Assembly: GCA_003254905.1 (NCBI GenBank)
Contig: QANU01004444.1
Coordinates: forward strand, 98,019-162,018
Reading direction: 5' to 3'
DNA length: 64,000 nt
Source: Nissolia schottii
Lineage: Eukaryota; Streptophyta; Magnoliopsida; Fabales; Fabaceae
Below are positions 46,888 through 58,560 of this stretch, in pieces. Every line of letters begins with the position of its first letter. Positions within the stretch are counted from its first letter, which is position 1. Position numbers and translations under genes: made by a program. The notes under the pieces were generated by a model. That model searched no databases. It saw only the letters and a program-made list of their open reading frames with translations, and had not been told where the DNA came from.

Positions 46888-48710
46888 ATGATTCCCTTAA
46901 ACAAATTTTGGATGTATGATAGATACTACGAGAATCAGGAAGTAATAAAGGCAGAATTTTTTGAGAGCGTGGACTACTTTTGTCAAACAGTTAAATCGAC
47001 TGATCAGTTTGTGACAGTGCAGAGATAGGTGTCATGTTTTTCGTGTAAGCGGTGTAAGATATTGGATGTTGAACAAATTAGAGTGCATCTTTACAAGAAT
47101 GAGTTTGAGCCACATTATTGGATATGGGTAGACCACGGAAAGGCGGACGTCAATGGTGTAAATGAGTTCACTAAGTGTCAGTATGAAGTGGGGGAGTTCA
47201 AGTCAGGCTTGTGTCGATGAACCAGAAATAGTTAATGATGATAGATATTCACAAATGGTTAATGATGCTTTTGGAGGTGACTTTGACATGCACACAACTT
47301 ACTACATGAGGAACCCAATCCAAATGCAAAAAAATTCTATAGCTTGTTAGAGGAAGCAAATACTCCGGTGTAGGAAGGATTTGTTCATTCACCATAATCT
47401 GTGGCAGCTAGGTTATTGACTATGAAGTCAGATGATAATTGAAGTGAGAGATCATTCGCTCAGTGACTTGACTTCATTAAAGAGGTAGCACCACTAGGGA
47501 ATAAAATTCCAACAAAATTTTATCAAGTTAAGAAAGTATTTTCTAAACTTGGCTTAAGGTCCATCAAGATTGACTGTTGTCGAACGGGTTGTATGTTGTA
47601 CTATAATGATGATGCAGCCTTGACTCAATACAAATTTTGTGGTGCTGATAGGTTTAAGTCGAGGAGAATAGGCCCTAGGAGATATAAGGATGTTCCTTTT
47701 AAACAAATGCATTACTTGCCTTAAATTCCAAGGCTTAAGAAGTTATTTATCAGTGAGCTCGACACTACACATGCCATGGCATATTGAGAATATAAGAAAC
47801 GATGGTCGCATGACTCACCCTTCTCATGGTGAAGCGTGGAAACACCTTGACAAAGTTTACCCCGACTTCACGACAAAACCTCGAAATGTGAGATTAGGGC
47901 TTCGTTCTGATGGGTTTACTCCTAACAATCAGTTTAGCAAACCTTACTCATGTTGGTCAATAATCGTTACACTATACAATCTACCGCCTGAGATGTGCAT
48001 AAAAGACCCTTATATGTTCTTATCTTGTGTAATCCCTAGCCTGAGTAACCCTAAATCAAAGATTGATGTTTTTCTTCAGCCCTCGATAGATGAATTGAAC
48101 CAGCTGTAGAATCCAGGTGTGCTTACGTATGACGTGTCCAGGAAGCAAAATTTTGTATTAAAGGCATCTTTGATGTGGACTATTAACGATTTTCCTGCTT
48201 ATGGAATGTTGTCGAGATGGATGCCACAAGGAACTTTAGCTTGTCGAATTTGTATGGAAGGCACTAAAGCATTCTGGCTACCGTACGGAGGAAAGCAATC
48301 ATGGTTTGATTGTTACAGGGTATTCTTGAAACCCGGACACACGTTTAGGAATAGTAAGTATGGATTTCTAAAGAATAGAATTGAAAATGAAGAGCCTCCA
48401 CAAAGATTAAATGGCCCTGAGATTTTGAGGAGGGTTAGACATTTTCCGAAGATTACTGAAGTTGACAAAGTTGTTAGGTTTCAAGGTTACGGGGATGAAC
48501 ATAACTGGACTAAGAAGAGTATATCTTGGGATTTGTCGTACTGGAAAGATAACTTGGTTTGTCATTTTCTAGATGTTATGCATATTGAAAAAAAATGTTT
48601 TTGATAATATAATGCATACTGTCATGGACACCGATCATACCAAGGACAACGAGAAGGCAAGGCTAGATTTGAAACAGTTTTGTAAACGTCCCGAGTTGAA
48701 ACTACAACAA
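46888..48710 (+). pseudogene. CACTA (En/Spm) transposase remnant
   Basis: The reading frame begins near ATG 46888 with a transposase-associated domain (WMYDRYYENQEV; CFSCKRCKILDVEQIRVHLY; YWIWVDHG), broken by TAG at 47026. After frameshifts come the tnp2-family pieces YKFCGADRFKSRRIG, SKPYSCWSIIVTLYNLPPEM, KSKIDVFLQPSIDELNQL, LMWTINDFPAYGMLSRW, CRICMEGTKAFWLPYGGK and VRFQGYGDEHNWTKKSISW, ending LDVMHIEKKCF and, in another frame, KARLDLKQFCKRPELKLQ. At least six stops or shifts make it non-functional. The order is that of an intact element, so decay was by point mutation plus one internal deletion at about 48708. Confidence 0.93.
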
Positions 48711-49040
48711 ATTTAGCCAATCAAGTTGGAAAGTTGTGATGAAATGCAAACCAAGTGGTCAAATTGAGTTTGATGATACAGAATCTTCAAACAATACATT
48801 TGATCAAGCATATCTACTGTTGGAGTCAATCCCGACAACGATAATTGTTGAGTCTCCATTGCCTACCACATTAGGTAGCAATACATTTGATGATGACCCT
48901 GATATAGTTGAACTCCCTAACCTCTAATAACATGTAAGTGATGGAAAAATTGATGTATACAATAATAGTGAAGAAGAAGAAGAGTTCGATGATGAACTTA
49001 ATTCTAAAAATTATGATGAAAGTTTTGAACTTTCAAAATA
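48711..49040 (+). pseudogene. CACTA transposase C-terminal tail
   Basis: Continues directly after the tnp2 end with SWKVVMKCKPSGQIEFDD, NTFDQAYLLLESIPTTIIVE and an acidic EEEEEFDDEL tail. It is paralogous to 27785-28095. The DUF4216 region present in the other copy is missing here, which places a deletion junction at about 48708-48714. Confidence 0.85.
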
Positions 49041-50018
49041 GGATATGTAATTTTTTGAGAATTTGTAACACAATTTCATTTGAAGATTATGTGTAATTTT
49101 CTTATTAACTTTAATTGCACAAATTCATTTTTAGTATTTAATTATTTATAAGGATAATTTATTATTTATATATTAAAATAAATAGATAAATATTTGGTTG
49201 TATATTCTGTTTAATTATTTATTATATTTAATAAAAACATTAGTTGGATTAGTTAAATGTACATCCATTTAACTAAATTTTAAATTAAAACTTTTAATTT
49301 TATATGAAATGTCATATTTTGGTATTAGATAACTATTAAATTATTTATTATATTTACTAAAAATATTTTTGAATTTCATATTTATTAATTTCAATAATTA
49401 TATATTTATTTCATATATAATTTATACAATTAAATAATTGATTGAATTAAATAATATTTTACTTAATTTTATTTAATTATATATTATATATTAAATATTT
49501 ATTTAATATATAATTTATTGCATTAATATTAATTTAATTATTTAAATAATAATAATTAAATAATAATTTTTTTAAAATTAATTATCATTACGGTCAAAAA
49601 TTGCCCACAATAATATACCGACGACAATATTTTTAAAATAGTAATATAATATTCATAATTACCGTCGGTTATTTTCAACGATACTTTGAACAAATTACTG
49701 TTGGCTATCACCGACAGTAAATAATGATAAAGTTATGTATAAATATCATTAAATTCCTGTCAAAGATAATTGACGGTAACTAGAATAAAATATTAATATT
49801 ATTATCGTCAGCTTTATTTGACGATAAACGATTCAATTTAAACCATTCCTAGGTAGTTACCGTCGATTATGTCAATCCGACGGTAATAAGTTACCATCGA
49901 GACTTTTATTGTCAGTCCACTTTTTGACGGTAATTCTGACGGAAAGCCAAAATTCTAACGATAATTAAAAAAAGTTCCAATAATAAATCTCACAGTAACT
50001 AACATTTTTTTTGTAGTG
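49041..50018 (+). mobile_element. CACTA 3' end with subterminal repeats
   Basis: An AT-rich 3' region (49050-49570) is followed by about ten copies, in both orientations, of ACCGTCGG/CCGACGGTAA-type words between 49610 and 49950. The element ends in 'ttttttttgtagtg' at 50018, the standard CACTA right terminus. No CACTA left terminus is visible upstream of 46888, so the 5' end is lost or badly decayed. Confidence 0.85.
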
Positions 50019-50487
50019 TTGTTTTATGTCATTGATTCATGTAACAATACGCTATTGGATGTGACACTTTGGTTTCGGACCACCACCAACTAATTATCTC
50101 AGCACCAAAAATTATTTTTGTTTCTTTCATTTAATCCAAAATGAAAAATGGAATGGCCCACCCTAATATAGCTTGTTCTCTGATTATCATCTGTTGCATA
50201 ATTTTGGGACCCAGTTGTGCAGTATATGTCTCAGCATAACATATTGTCCAATAATTTGAAGAAATACAAAAAGGGCCAGCTATTTCAAATAACCAATTAA
50301 TTTCTACACTCTTCTTCAGTTCTACTTCACCACGTTTTATGTTTCGTGTTATTATGAAAATCAGAATATTATACATAGTGTGAAAAAATTGCATACATGG
50401 ATATATTAATATCATTTTTTTAATGAAAAGTTTTAGGTGGTTCATTAAAAAAAAGGTTTTAGGTGGTCTGTTGTCAATTATTTTATT

Positions 50488-50775
50488 GGATGCGGATCCT
50501 CTGCAGCTGCTTCAAACCCATAGAGAGAGCTGTTGAGCTAATCTCAACCATTTATTGATGTTAAAAACAAATCAAAGGCTAAAATTTATCCAGAGACTAA
50601 AAACTTATTTAATTTTTTTTTTATTTTTAATAAAAATAATTTAAATTTTATATTAAAACAATTGATGGCGTGGATAAATTTTATCCTTTGATATGTTTTT
50701 AACATCAATAAATGGTTGACATTGGCTCAACAATTCCCTCTGCCGGTTTGAGGCAACTACAGATGATTCACATTC
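50488..50775. mobile_element. Mutator-type foldback MITE
   Basis: A 288-bp inverted repeat. Arms of about 105 bp share 'tgttgagc', 'tcaaccatttattgatgtta', 'aaaaaca' and 'aaaatttatcca'. The ends read 'ggatgcggatcctctg' and complement 'gaatgtgaatcatctg'. It is flanked by 9-bp direct repeats 'tattttatt' (50479-50487) and 'tattttatc' (50776-50784), 8 of 9 identical. A 9-bp duplication is the Mutator signature. A transcript would form a long hairpin. Confidence 0.88.
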
Positions 50776-50784
50776 TATTTTATC

Positions 50785-51341
50785 AAGGTTAGTGCATGTC
50801 TCTGGGGTGTTTACAAGAGTGTTTAATGATCATCCATTAAAGTGACTCTCACATTAAAAGCAAAAACTGAATTCACGTCATTTTGCGATACAAACTTATC
50901 TTTACTAACTATGTCAGTCATCTTTAAGAGATTCATATCATTTACGAATGAATGAGTGACTATCATTAATAGTGTGTTTGTCTTTGAATACACCATCAAA
51001 CAGTATTTTTCAAAGGAAAGCTGTTTTGAATAAAAAAATTGTCTTGCTTGACAATATATGCAAAATTAAGCAAAATCTTTTTACGTAAAATAAAACTTAT
51101 TTTTTATGAAAAAAAAAGTTTAAGTTAATTTCTGGGCATTAATATTATGAGAAAAAAAGTTGCTTGCTTTTATTATTAAAAAAAAATATATTTTCATATT
51201 TTTACTAAATTGACTTTAACTATCAAACATTGTATCATGTAAATAATTATTTCATATCTCTTTTAATAATTTTACCATACAAAAATATTTTTTTTTTCAT
51301 ACAAGTCAAACAAAATATTTTATCTTTAAATTAATTTTAAG
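50785..51341. other. intergenic DNA, no gene seen
   Basis: AT-rich. 50815-50995 has weak inverted words ('agtgtttaatgatcatcc...', '...gactatcattaatagtgt') hinting at another small MITE. Confidence 0.35.
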
Positions 51342-51640
51342 TTAAAGTATCCCAACATAAATTGATTCATTACGAAGCCCTTGGCCATTCAGTTTGGTCT
51401 TTGACTTGCTTAGGAGTGTGGCTGTAGGAGAGTATTTGTTGTGAAAGTGATACATTGGAGGCCATTTGGTTGGTTCTTTTTGTGGGACCAGAAACTCATC
51501 TCTACCAAGCAGTGGTTTCTGATATTCGACCTCTGATGGGTAAAACATGGCTTCTTCAGCTAAACCATGCTTTGCAAGAGGTGAATGTTTGTACAAATTT
51601 TTGGTGAAGGCTGGCTCTGATGCTCTTGATCGCTTTGTTG
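51342..51640 (-). CDS. possible orphan terminal exon, unrecognised
   Basis: The minus strand is open for about 100 codons from an AG ('ggtcaag' near 51646) to a TAA at 51342. It encodes a protein-like sequence of balanced composition (…LAKHGLAEEAMFYPSEVEYQ…, GRDEFLVPQKEPTKWPP…). Base composition is less AT-rich than the surroundings. An overlapping second frame is also open (to 51763). No start codon with a good leader, partner exon or recognised domain was found. It could be the last exon of a gene, a gene fragment, or chance. Confidence 0.3.
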
Positions 51641-51763
51641 TGCTTGAATCTCCTCCTTGACCGTTTTAGCCCCTGTTGCATGCGAATTATATGGGCGTTG
51701 TCCCCTTGAGGACATAGCTTCTTTTTCGTTATCTGATGTATAAAAAAAAATACACACACTCAA

Positions 51764-52740
51764 TTATGCAATTATTAATTGGACACATATTCTTTTAAGT
51801 TAAGATATTTTGTGATAAAATTTTTTAAGTCAAAACATGCCGCTTATAAATATTATTATTTTTAACGCGTAATTAATTTAAATTAATTTGATAATTTGAG
51901 GGAGTGTGATTGAACAAAAGGAACTCAATATTAACCACAAACTATTGTAAAGTATAAATATCTTTAAAAATGGAAGGAGTAAAGAAAAGCCCACTTCCAA
52001 AAGCATTACACTATTCAATTAAAAATAATTTATGTGACTTCGTATATTATTAAATTAAAATTATAAATAGTTACAAAATTATGCAAGTGTCACTCTTTTT
52101 GGTTATTAACCTCTGCTATCTGATGGACCATTGATTCATCGATTATGTTCAACTCAAAAAATTGAACGACCTATTAAAGAAAAATTCTCTCGCACCACAA
52201 ATAGTTTTATTTTCAAAGACTCAAAATTAAGATCACATGAAGTTAAAACTTCCTATCCTACCAAGTATCACTAATAAAGGTGTTTTAAGACTTTTCCATG
52301 GAACGGAAGATATACATTACGTGGAGAGGTTACATGTGGGTCCCACGCCGCGAGGGCTATGAAGGAGTGTACGTTTTCTGCCATTGGGCTGGACCAGGGT
52401 GTGAAAGTTGATGCTATTTGGGTCCCACCACTTCATCAAGGCCCATTAATCTTTTTTATTTATTTCCATCTATGTCCCCACATGTTCTGATTGAGTAGAT
52501 GGTGGTCCACCCACCACAACAAAAAAATTTAACCCACTACCCTATGTTTCGTATTATAGAAGTGGAGTACTAATAAACCGTGGTTAAGGATTGGAATCAT
52601 GAGTTCATGACACATAAGGAAAAGATGTACTTTGAAGCGGGATTTGTGGCATAATTTGCCGATGAGTAGTGCTATGATGAAAATTTTGGGGGATAATCTT
52701 GGGACAATTTATGTCACAATGCGTGGTGTTTACTACAAAT
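51764..52740. other. intergenic DNA, no gene seen
   Basis: No supported feature. 52320-52520 is less AT-rich but not open in any long frame. Confidence 0.45.
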
Positions 52741-52744
52741 TTAC

Positions 52745-52990
52745 AGTGAACGCCTGTAACGAGTAAGAACGGGTTATAAGCCCAATAATCCAATTAGTCC
52801 AATTAGAGAGTTTAGGATATTATAAATAGGGGGAGAATGTAATTAGAAGGTATGGAAATTTGTATTTAGTTTGATCCTACCTCTCTGTAGGATTTCTTTT
52901 CTTCTCTCTTAGTTTCATCTCTTCCCTGAGGAAGATTCTTATCCATCACTATCCCTTTCTTATTGTAGTTCATACATGAAAAATACAGAA
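52745..52990 (+). repeat. LTR-like remnant
   Basis: 'attataaataggggg' (TATA-like) at about 52818, then 'gtttgatcctacctctctgtaggatttc' and a CT-rich run with a polyadenylation-like segment resemble the U3-R-U5 of a plant LTR retrotransposon. The second LTR and internal region are not visible. Confidence 0.4.
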
Positions 52991-54468
52991 AATTACACAA
53001 AAATATATAATTACTTCCATAATTCACTTCTTCAATTCCACCTCATTACAACGCCACTCATCCACAAAGTTGTCATCCGATTATTAATTTTTGATGAGAC
53101 TTAGAGATGGATGATTTCTAATTAATCCTATCTTACTATTTAGAATTTCAATTTAGAGAAGAAAGTGAAGATTTGTATTTTACACCTTTTAAATTAATAA
53201 AATCGAACTCATACTCAAATTTATTTTATTATTTAAGAAAGTAAACTCCTCTTTTTTTTTCTCTCTAAAATAAGATATTCACTTTAAATTTTAGAAAATC
53301 TTTATCCTTTGCATTTGACAAAGAGGTAACATTGACACCTTCTAAACTTCACTAAAACTACACTCATCTCCCTCTTAGATTTTAAAAATGTGCATACCTT
53401 CCTTATCTCTAAATATTTTTTTAAATTCCAAAAGTACCTTAAGACAAAAACACCTAAATTCCCAATCATCCCCCCTTCACAGCCCCCAAACCCTAAACCC
53501 AAACTCCACCACCAACCACCGTTACCCCTATCCCTTAAGTTTGGCAACCATGAGCTACAAAATTAATCAGATAAGATTGCACAATCCAATTTAAAATTTA
53601 ATTCCCATTTTTTTCCTAATTAATCATCCACTTCACTTTCCTCTTTACTGTATCCACGGTTCTACAAAGCCTCTGTGGCATAGTTCTCACACAAACTTTT
53701 CTATCTCTAGCATCTCTAATGGCAGTTCTTATTTGTTCGCTTTATCCAAAGGTGAAATAATTAAGGGTTGATTAGTCATTTCCAGTAACTTTCTAATTTT
53801 TAAAATTTAAGATGAGAGGTAAGTGTAATAATTATAACAAGTTAAGGGAAGTAAGTGTTAGTTTTACAAATTAAATGGAATGAGCATAATTATAACACTT
53901 GAGGAGAGGTTAGTGAAATTATCCTTTTCACATAAACAAGATTGCTAGTGGGTTCTTTACATAAAAAAACTTAACTAGAAAAAACCCACAATTTTCACTT
54001 AAAACTAATAGTTTTCTTTCGAAGTATAATAATATTTATGTAGTTCACATTCTCAAATAGGGTAACTTTTTTTAAGATAATGCCCACTATATTAATATGC
54101 ATTTTTTTCTATTACAATTAAAAAAAACCTTGAACTTGAGACTTTTAAGAAGGAGAGAGATATTAATGTGTAAGTTGAGTTAGAATTTATTGACGGACTA
54201 CATGCAATTCTAGTAAATAAAATATTATGCTATTAAATAACCAATAAAAATAATTTCAATCATATAAAGAATTTTGTATTACCATTAAGATCATTTTTTT
54301 TTTCCTTAATGTCTATGCTAGCCTTAAATGGATAGTTAAATTAAAATGGATGAAATAATTATTATTATAAAAATTAAATAATTTTAGTAACATGGAAATA
54401 TATAATTATATTTTTTGTCAAAGATAAAAAGTAGAGATCTTATATAGTGAAAATGACGTTTAAAAAAA
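52991..54468. other. intergenic DNA, possible TIR element
   Basis: 53285-53930 may be a TIR-type repeat (left 'cattgacaccttctaaacttc', right complement 'ataatttcactaacctctcc'). No gene found; short open frames at 53300-53600 are low-complexity. Confidence 0.35.
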
Positions 54469-55462
54469 TTAAGGGATTGTTTGACACGCTTGATAGGATA
54501 AAACCTAATCGTATGAGACTTGATTGTATAAGGCATGATATTAATACTATGCAGCGTTTGATATGTCATTGTATAAGATGTTGTATATTACATAAGATAA
54601 TATTATTATTTAATTATAACAAACAATTCTAATCAAAAGTATAAATTTGATAAATAAATAAGTAAAATATAATAAAAAAATGAAAAATTTTACATAATAA
54701 AATTAATAATAAATATTATTATTCAAATAATTTTTATTTTTGAAGTAAAATTATTTTAAATATTTCTTATCTTTTGTATAAAATTATATATAAATACTAA
54801 ATGGTTAATCAAATATAAAAGTAACAAATACAATAATAATTTCTCTATTATAAAATTTAATGTTTCCTATTTTAAAATTAAATATAATAGTTAATTATAA
54901 TAAGAATTATTTTATATTAATTAATTAATTATAAAATTATAACTAATATAATTAATTATATTTTAATTATTTAAATATAAATATAAAAATATAATTTATA
55001 TTATAAATATTTATCATTTATATATTTTAAACAATAATTTATTTTTATTATTTTTATTATTTTTATTATTTTAAATTATTGTTTATCATTTTAATTATCA
55101 ATAAATATTTATTTTTTATTATTATTAGAATTTATTATTTTAATTAAAATTTTTTAATTATCAATACCTAATTATTATTTTTTTAATTATTAATTATTAT
55201 ATATTTTATTTATATCATTAATATTTCAATTATTATTTATTTATATAATTATTTATTATTATCTTCATAAATGTAAAATTATGAGGGAGAAGAATCCTTC
55301 ACTCATAAGCATGATAGAATTATATGTCATTTTGACATATAAGAACTAATTAACATATAAGTTAATACAATACGTTGATTGCATCAAACGATGGATAAGG
55401 TCCTGATATACTATTTCAGCTAATACAAATCAACTTTATACATCATGTTAAACGGACCCTAA
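54469..55462. mobile_element. AT-rich TIR element (~1 kb)
   Basis: Left 'ttaagggattgtttgacacg' and complement of the right end 'ttagggtccgtttaacatga' are imperfect inverses. Both are followed by inner inverted words ('gcgtttgatatgtcattgta' against 'tcgtttgatgcaatcaacgt'). The interior is almost pure A/T with no frame. The superfamily was not determined. Confidence 0.55.
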
Positions 55463-56299
55463 AATTGTAATATCTTTATTTTTTTGGACTAAAATAGGGT
55501 AACCAGTTTATGAGTATGCATATTTTCTTGCTTAGGGAAATGCTCAAGCGTGCGCAAATGGTCTAGTTTGCCTTCAATTATCTCTGCCAGACGAAAAGTC
55601 TATTCTAAGCTACGAATTTTAATTTCGTTTAACATAAANTTCTAGAACTAGCCTATAGAAACAATTTATTAAGCCAAGACTATAATTTAATAATTGATAG
55701 TATAGCTCAACCTATAATTATAATGCATCCAAGGTTTCTGCATATAGAAGTTTAACCATAAATAAAGTGATTTATACTAGTGTAAACAAATATATAATTA
55801 GAGTCATTGAAACGCAAGATAAGAAAGAGTTATATAGTACATAATCAAAAGGAAAAAAAAAGGAAAAAAGAAAGAGATAATAATGCACCGGGCCGTTCAT
55901 CTAAATGACTAAAAATGCCTTTCAATCATTCAACAAATATCACAATGAAGTCAATTGAATTGAAAAATACCTTCAAATAAGGTAATGTGAAGGCAAAATG
56001 TTATATTTACCTCATTTACCTTGTCTGACTATACTATTTATAGGAAGGATCATGGATAATCTCTTTGTTTGTTAAATGAGATGAGATTTACCATCATTTT
56101 ATCCTTTTTTGGGACTAAACCACACAAGAAGTTGTACGTTTTGGGCGCTCTGTGCATTGACCCGATCTGGGACGCAAGTCGAGCCCAAATGGTTTGTCTG
56201 ATAATTCATATTATACTAATTATCTTACACAATACAAAATTGCAATTGTATTTATTTTTGTGGATGGTGGGGCAAACAACTCAAAAGAAAACAAAAACA
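55463..56299. other. intergenic DNA, no gene seen
   Basis: No supported feature. An ambiguous base N lies at 55639. Confidence 0.5.
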
Positions 56300-58262
56300 A
56301 AGACTCAACCCCTAAGCCAGTTGACCTGCCTTAGGTTATCCCAAAGAAGAGAATGCACAAAAGAATGAGCTTCTTCAAACTAGTGAATGTCAAAAGATGT
56401 CTCCGAAAGACTCAAATTAGCCAAACCATCCACCACTCTATTAGCTTCCCTATACACATGCTAAAGATTGACTTCCCAATCATGGTTGAGAAGCTTGTGA
56501 ATCTTAGACACAATGAAGAAAGAAAAATGCCTCTGGTTAGAAGAATTTCTAATAAACTGAAGAGCACTTTGAGAATTGCAGTCCACGCGCACTTTTCTAA
56601 AACCAAACCTCCAAGCTACCGAAAGAGAGTGATAGAGACCCCATAATTCAACGATGGTAATAGAGGTAACCCACAGCTTCACGTAAAAATCCAAAATGAA
56701 CAAACCGGCTTCGTCTCTAATGAGGCCACCACACCTAGCAATCCCAGATTGAATAACAACCTATCACTACTAGCCACCACCCATCCAGATGAAGGGAAGT
56801 TCCAGTGAACCTAGCAATCATTAATGGTAACATTATCATGAATTACGATCTGACTCTGATTATCCAGCAAACAGTGTAGAAGTCTTAAACCAAAAGTGAT
56901 CAGCATCAAGACTCACCTCCTTAAAGACAAAATCATTGCAGACATACCAAAGATAGTGAAGAACCACTCCAAAGAACACATACCACTCTTTATCCCCATC
57001 CCAACCAAAATGCTGACCTCTATTCAAATTGCTTCGAAGCCAGGGAATAAGGGGCTCGTTGTAAAAGGACTCCCACAAATTTGGATGAATTAGGTACCTC
57101 CAGAACAAATTGACCGTCGAACAATCCCTTAGGACATGAAGAGAATCCTCAGGAATTTTATGAGCACATCGAGGATAGGAATCATCTAAGGAAAGATGAT
57201 GGAATCTATGAGCCGAATTGGTGAACAGAGCCTCATAGGCCACCAGCCAAAGGAAAGATTTCACCCTCTCCACACCCTTCCATCTCCAAATCAACCTACA
57301 AAGAAAATCAAAAGTAACATCATCACCCAACAGAGAATTATAAGAATACTTAATATAAAATGAGTCATCATGGGTAGGAGCCCAAGTGACAGTATCGTCA
57401 CCAAGGCAAGGTGAGGGGGGATGAACAGCCGTAATCAAAGAGCAGATATCATCAAGCAGCACCAACTTAAGAGTATTCCAATTACCATTATTTCTAGTAA
57501 ATCGATCCACTGTGATATTCCAATATGCATCAAAGACAAGGTTAATCGCCAAAACAAGGAGGGAATCCATCCCTGGGAGCAAGAAATCCCTCCAAAACCT
57601 AGTGGTATGCCCACTACCAATCCTCCAAATCATACTATATTGAATGTGACCCCAAGCCATATTAATTCCTTTCCAGACATTAGATTGACAAGGAAAATAA
57701 TGAATTGTAGGAATAATCCCATTACCACGCCTGCACTTGCCTCTAAGAACTTGGCCCTAGAGGGCATCCTTGTTAGCAATCAACCCCCATCGCAACTTTG
57801 TCATAAAGGCTAAATTAAGCTCTCGAGAGTGTCTCAGGCCCAAATCCCCCATTATTTTTAGAGCGGCACACTTTTTCCAGATGACAAGATGGATGCGTTT
57901 ATTTAAGTCCACCGAACCCCAAAGAAAACTACGAATAGATTTATTGATATGGTCTCAAGCTTGCATAGGCAAGAAGCAAGTTTGCATAGTATAAGTAGGA
58001 GTACCTTCAAGGACAGATTTGCATAGTGTTAGTTGACCGGAAAGAGAAAGAGAAGAAGCCTTCCAACCAGCAAGTATGTGGCTAATCATATATGTATGAT
58101 CATTGAAAAAATGCTTGGTCACCCACTTATGAAAGAGATAAATCCCCAAATATTTTCCCAAGTCATGAGTTGAAGAGAAACCTAGCTCGTCTACAATTTC
58201 TTTGGCTCTATTATGGTTCACATTAGAAGAAAAAAAAACACCTTAGTCTTATTTGTGTTCAC
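56300..58262 (-). pseudogene. 5'-truncated LINE retrotransposon (RT C-terminus, zf-RVT, RNase H)
   Basis: Read on the minus strand, the order is that of a plant L1-type ORF2 C-terminal half. First is the end of the reverse transcriptase: DLGKYLGIYLFHKWVTKHFF, WKASSLSLSGQLTLCKSVL, then RSFLWGS and ELNLAFMTKLRWGLI. Next is the RT zinc-binding domain (CRLIWRWKGVERVKSFLWLV, CAHKIPEDSLHVLRDCSTVN). Last is an RNase H domain (CGGLIRDEAG, VELWGLYHSLSVAW, VRVDCNSQSALQFIRN, HVYREANRVVDGLANLS). There are several stops and frameshifts, for example TAG at about 57759, a slip in a 9-T run near 58250 and TAG at about 56460. The endonuclease and RT catalytic core are missing, the usual 5' truncation of LINE insertions. 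No clear poly(A) tail was found. Confidence 0.93.
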
Positions 58263-58560
58263 TTTTTGATCTGAGTTGTTACAAAAAATAGAAATTGGAT
58301 GCAAACTGGTTAACAATTGGATTCCTAAATGAAATCAAGTGTTCTAGAATAATGAACCATAAGTTATTGTTAAAAAAAGGATTTCTAATCATGTTGCTAA
58401 GAAAAATTGATCAAGCTTTAGATTATGCAATGGAACAAGATTAATTGTTTAAGAATTGGCAAATAACGTCGTAGGGGCAACCAATGTTACAGGAACACAT
58501 ATTGGTGAAAAGGTTTACATCTCTCGAATGAATATGATTCCATTTGATCCTGAAACCACC
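58263..58560 (+). pseudogene. Helitron helicase fragment (PIF1-like C-terminal part)
   Basis: Across stops and shifts, the plus strand reads WLTIGFLNEIKCSRIMNHKL, LIMLLRKIDQA, LCNGTRLIV, then LANNVVGAT and VTGTHIGEKVYISRMNMIP. These match the segment of plant Helitron RepHel/PIF1-type helicases that precedes the final helicase motifs. Both sides are missing: no Walker A upstream, no MTINKSQGQ-type motif downstream. It abuts the truncated 5' end of the LINE. Confidence 0.85.

Noticed and set aside
53302..53547. Gly/Trp-rich minus-strand frame
   Set aside because: Composition-driven frame within a likely TIR repeat; no domain.
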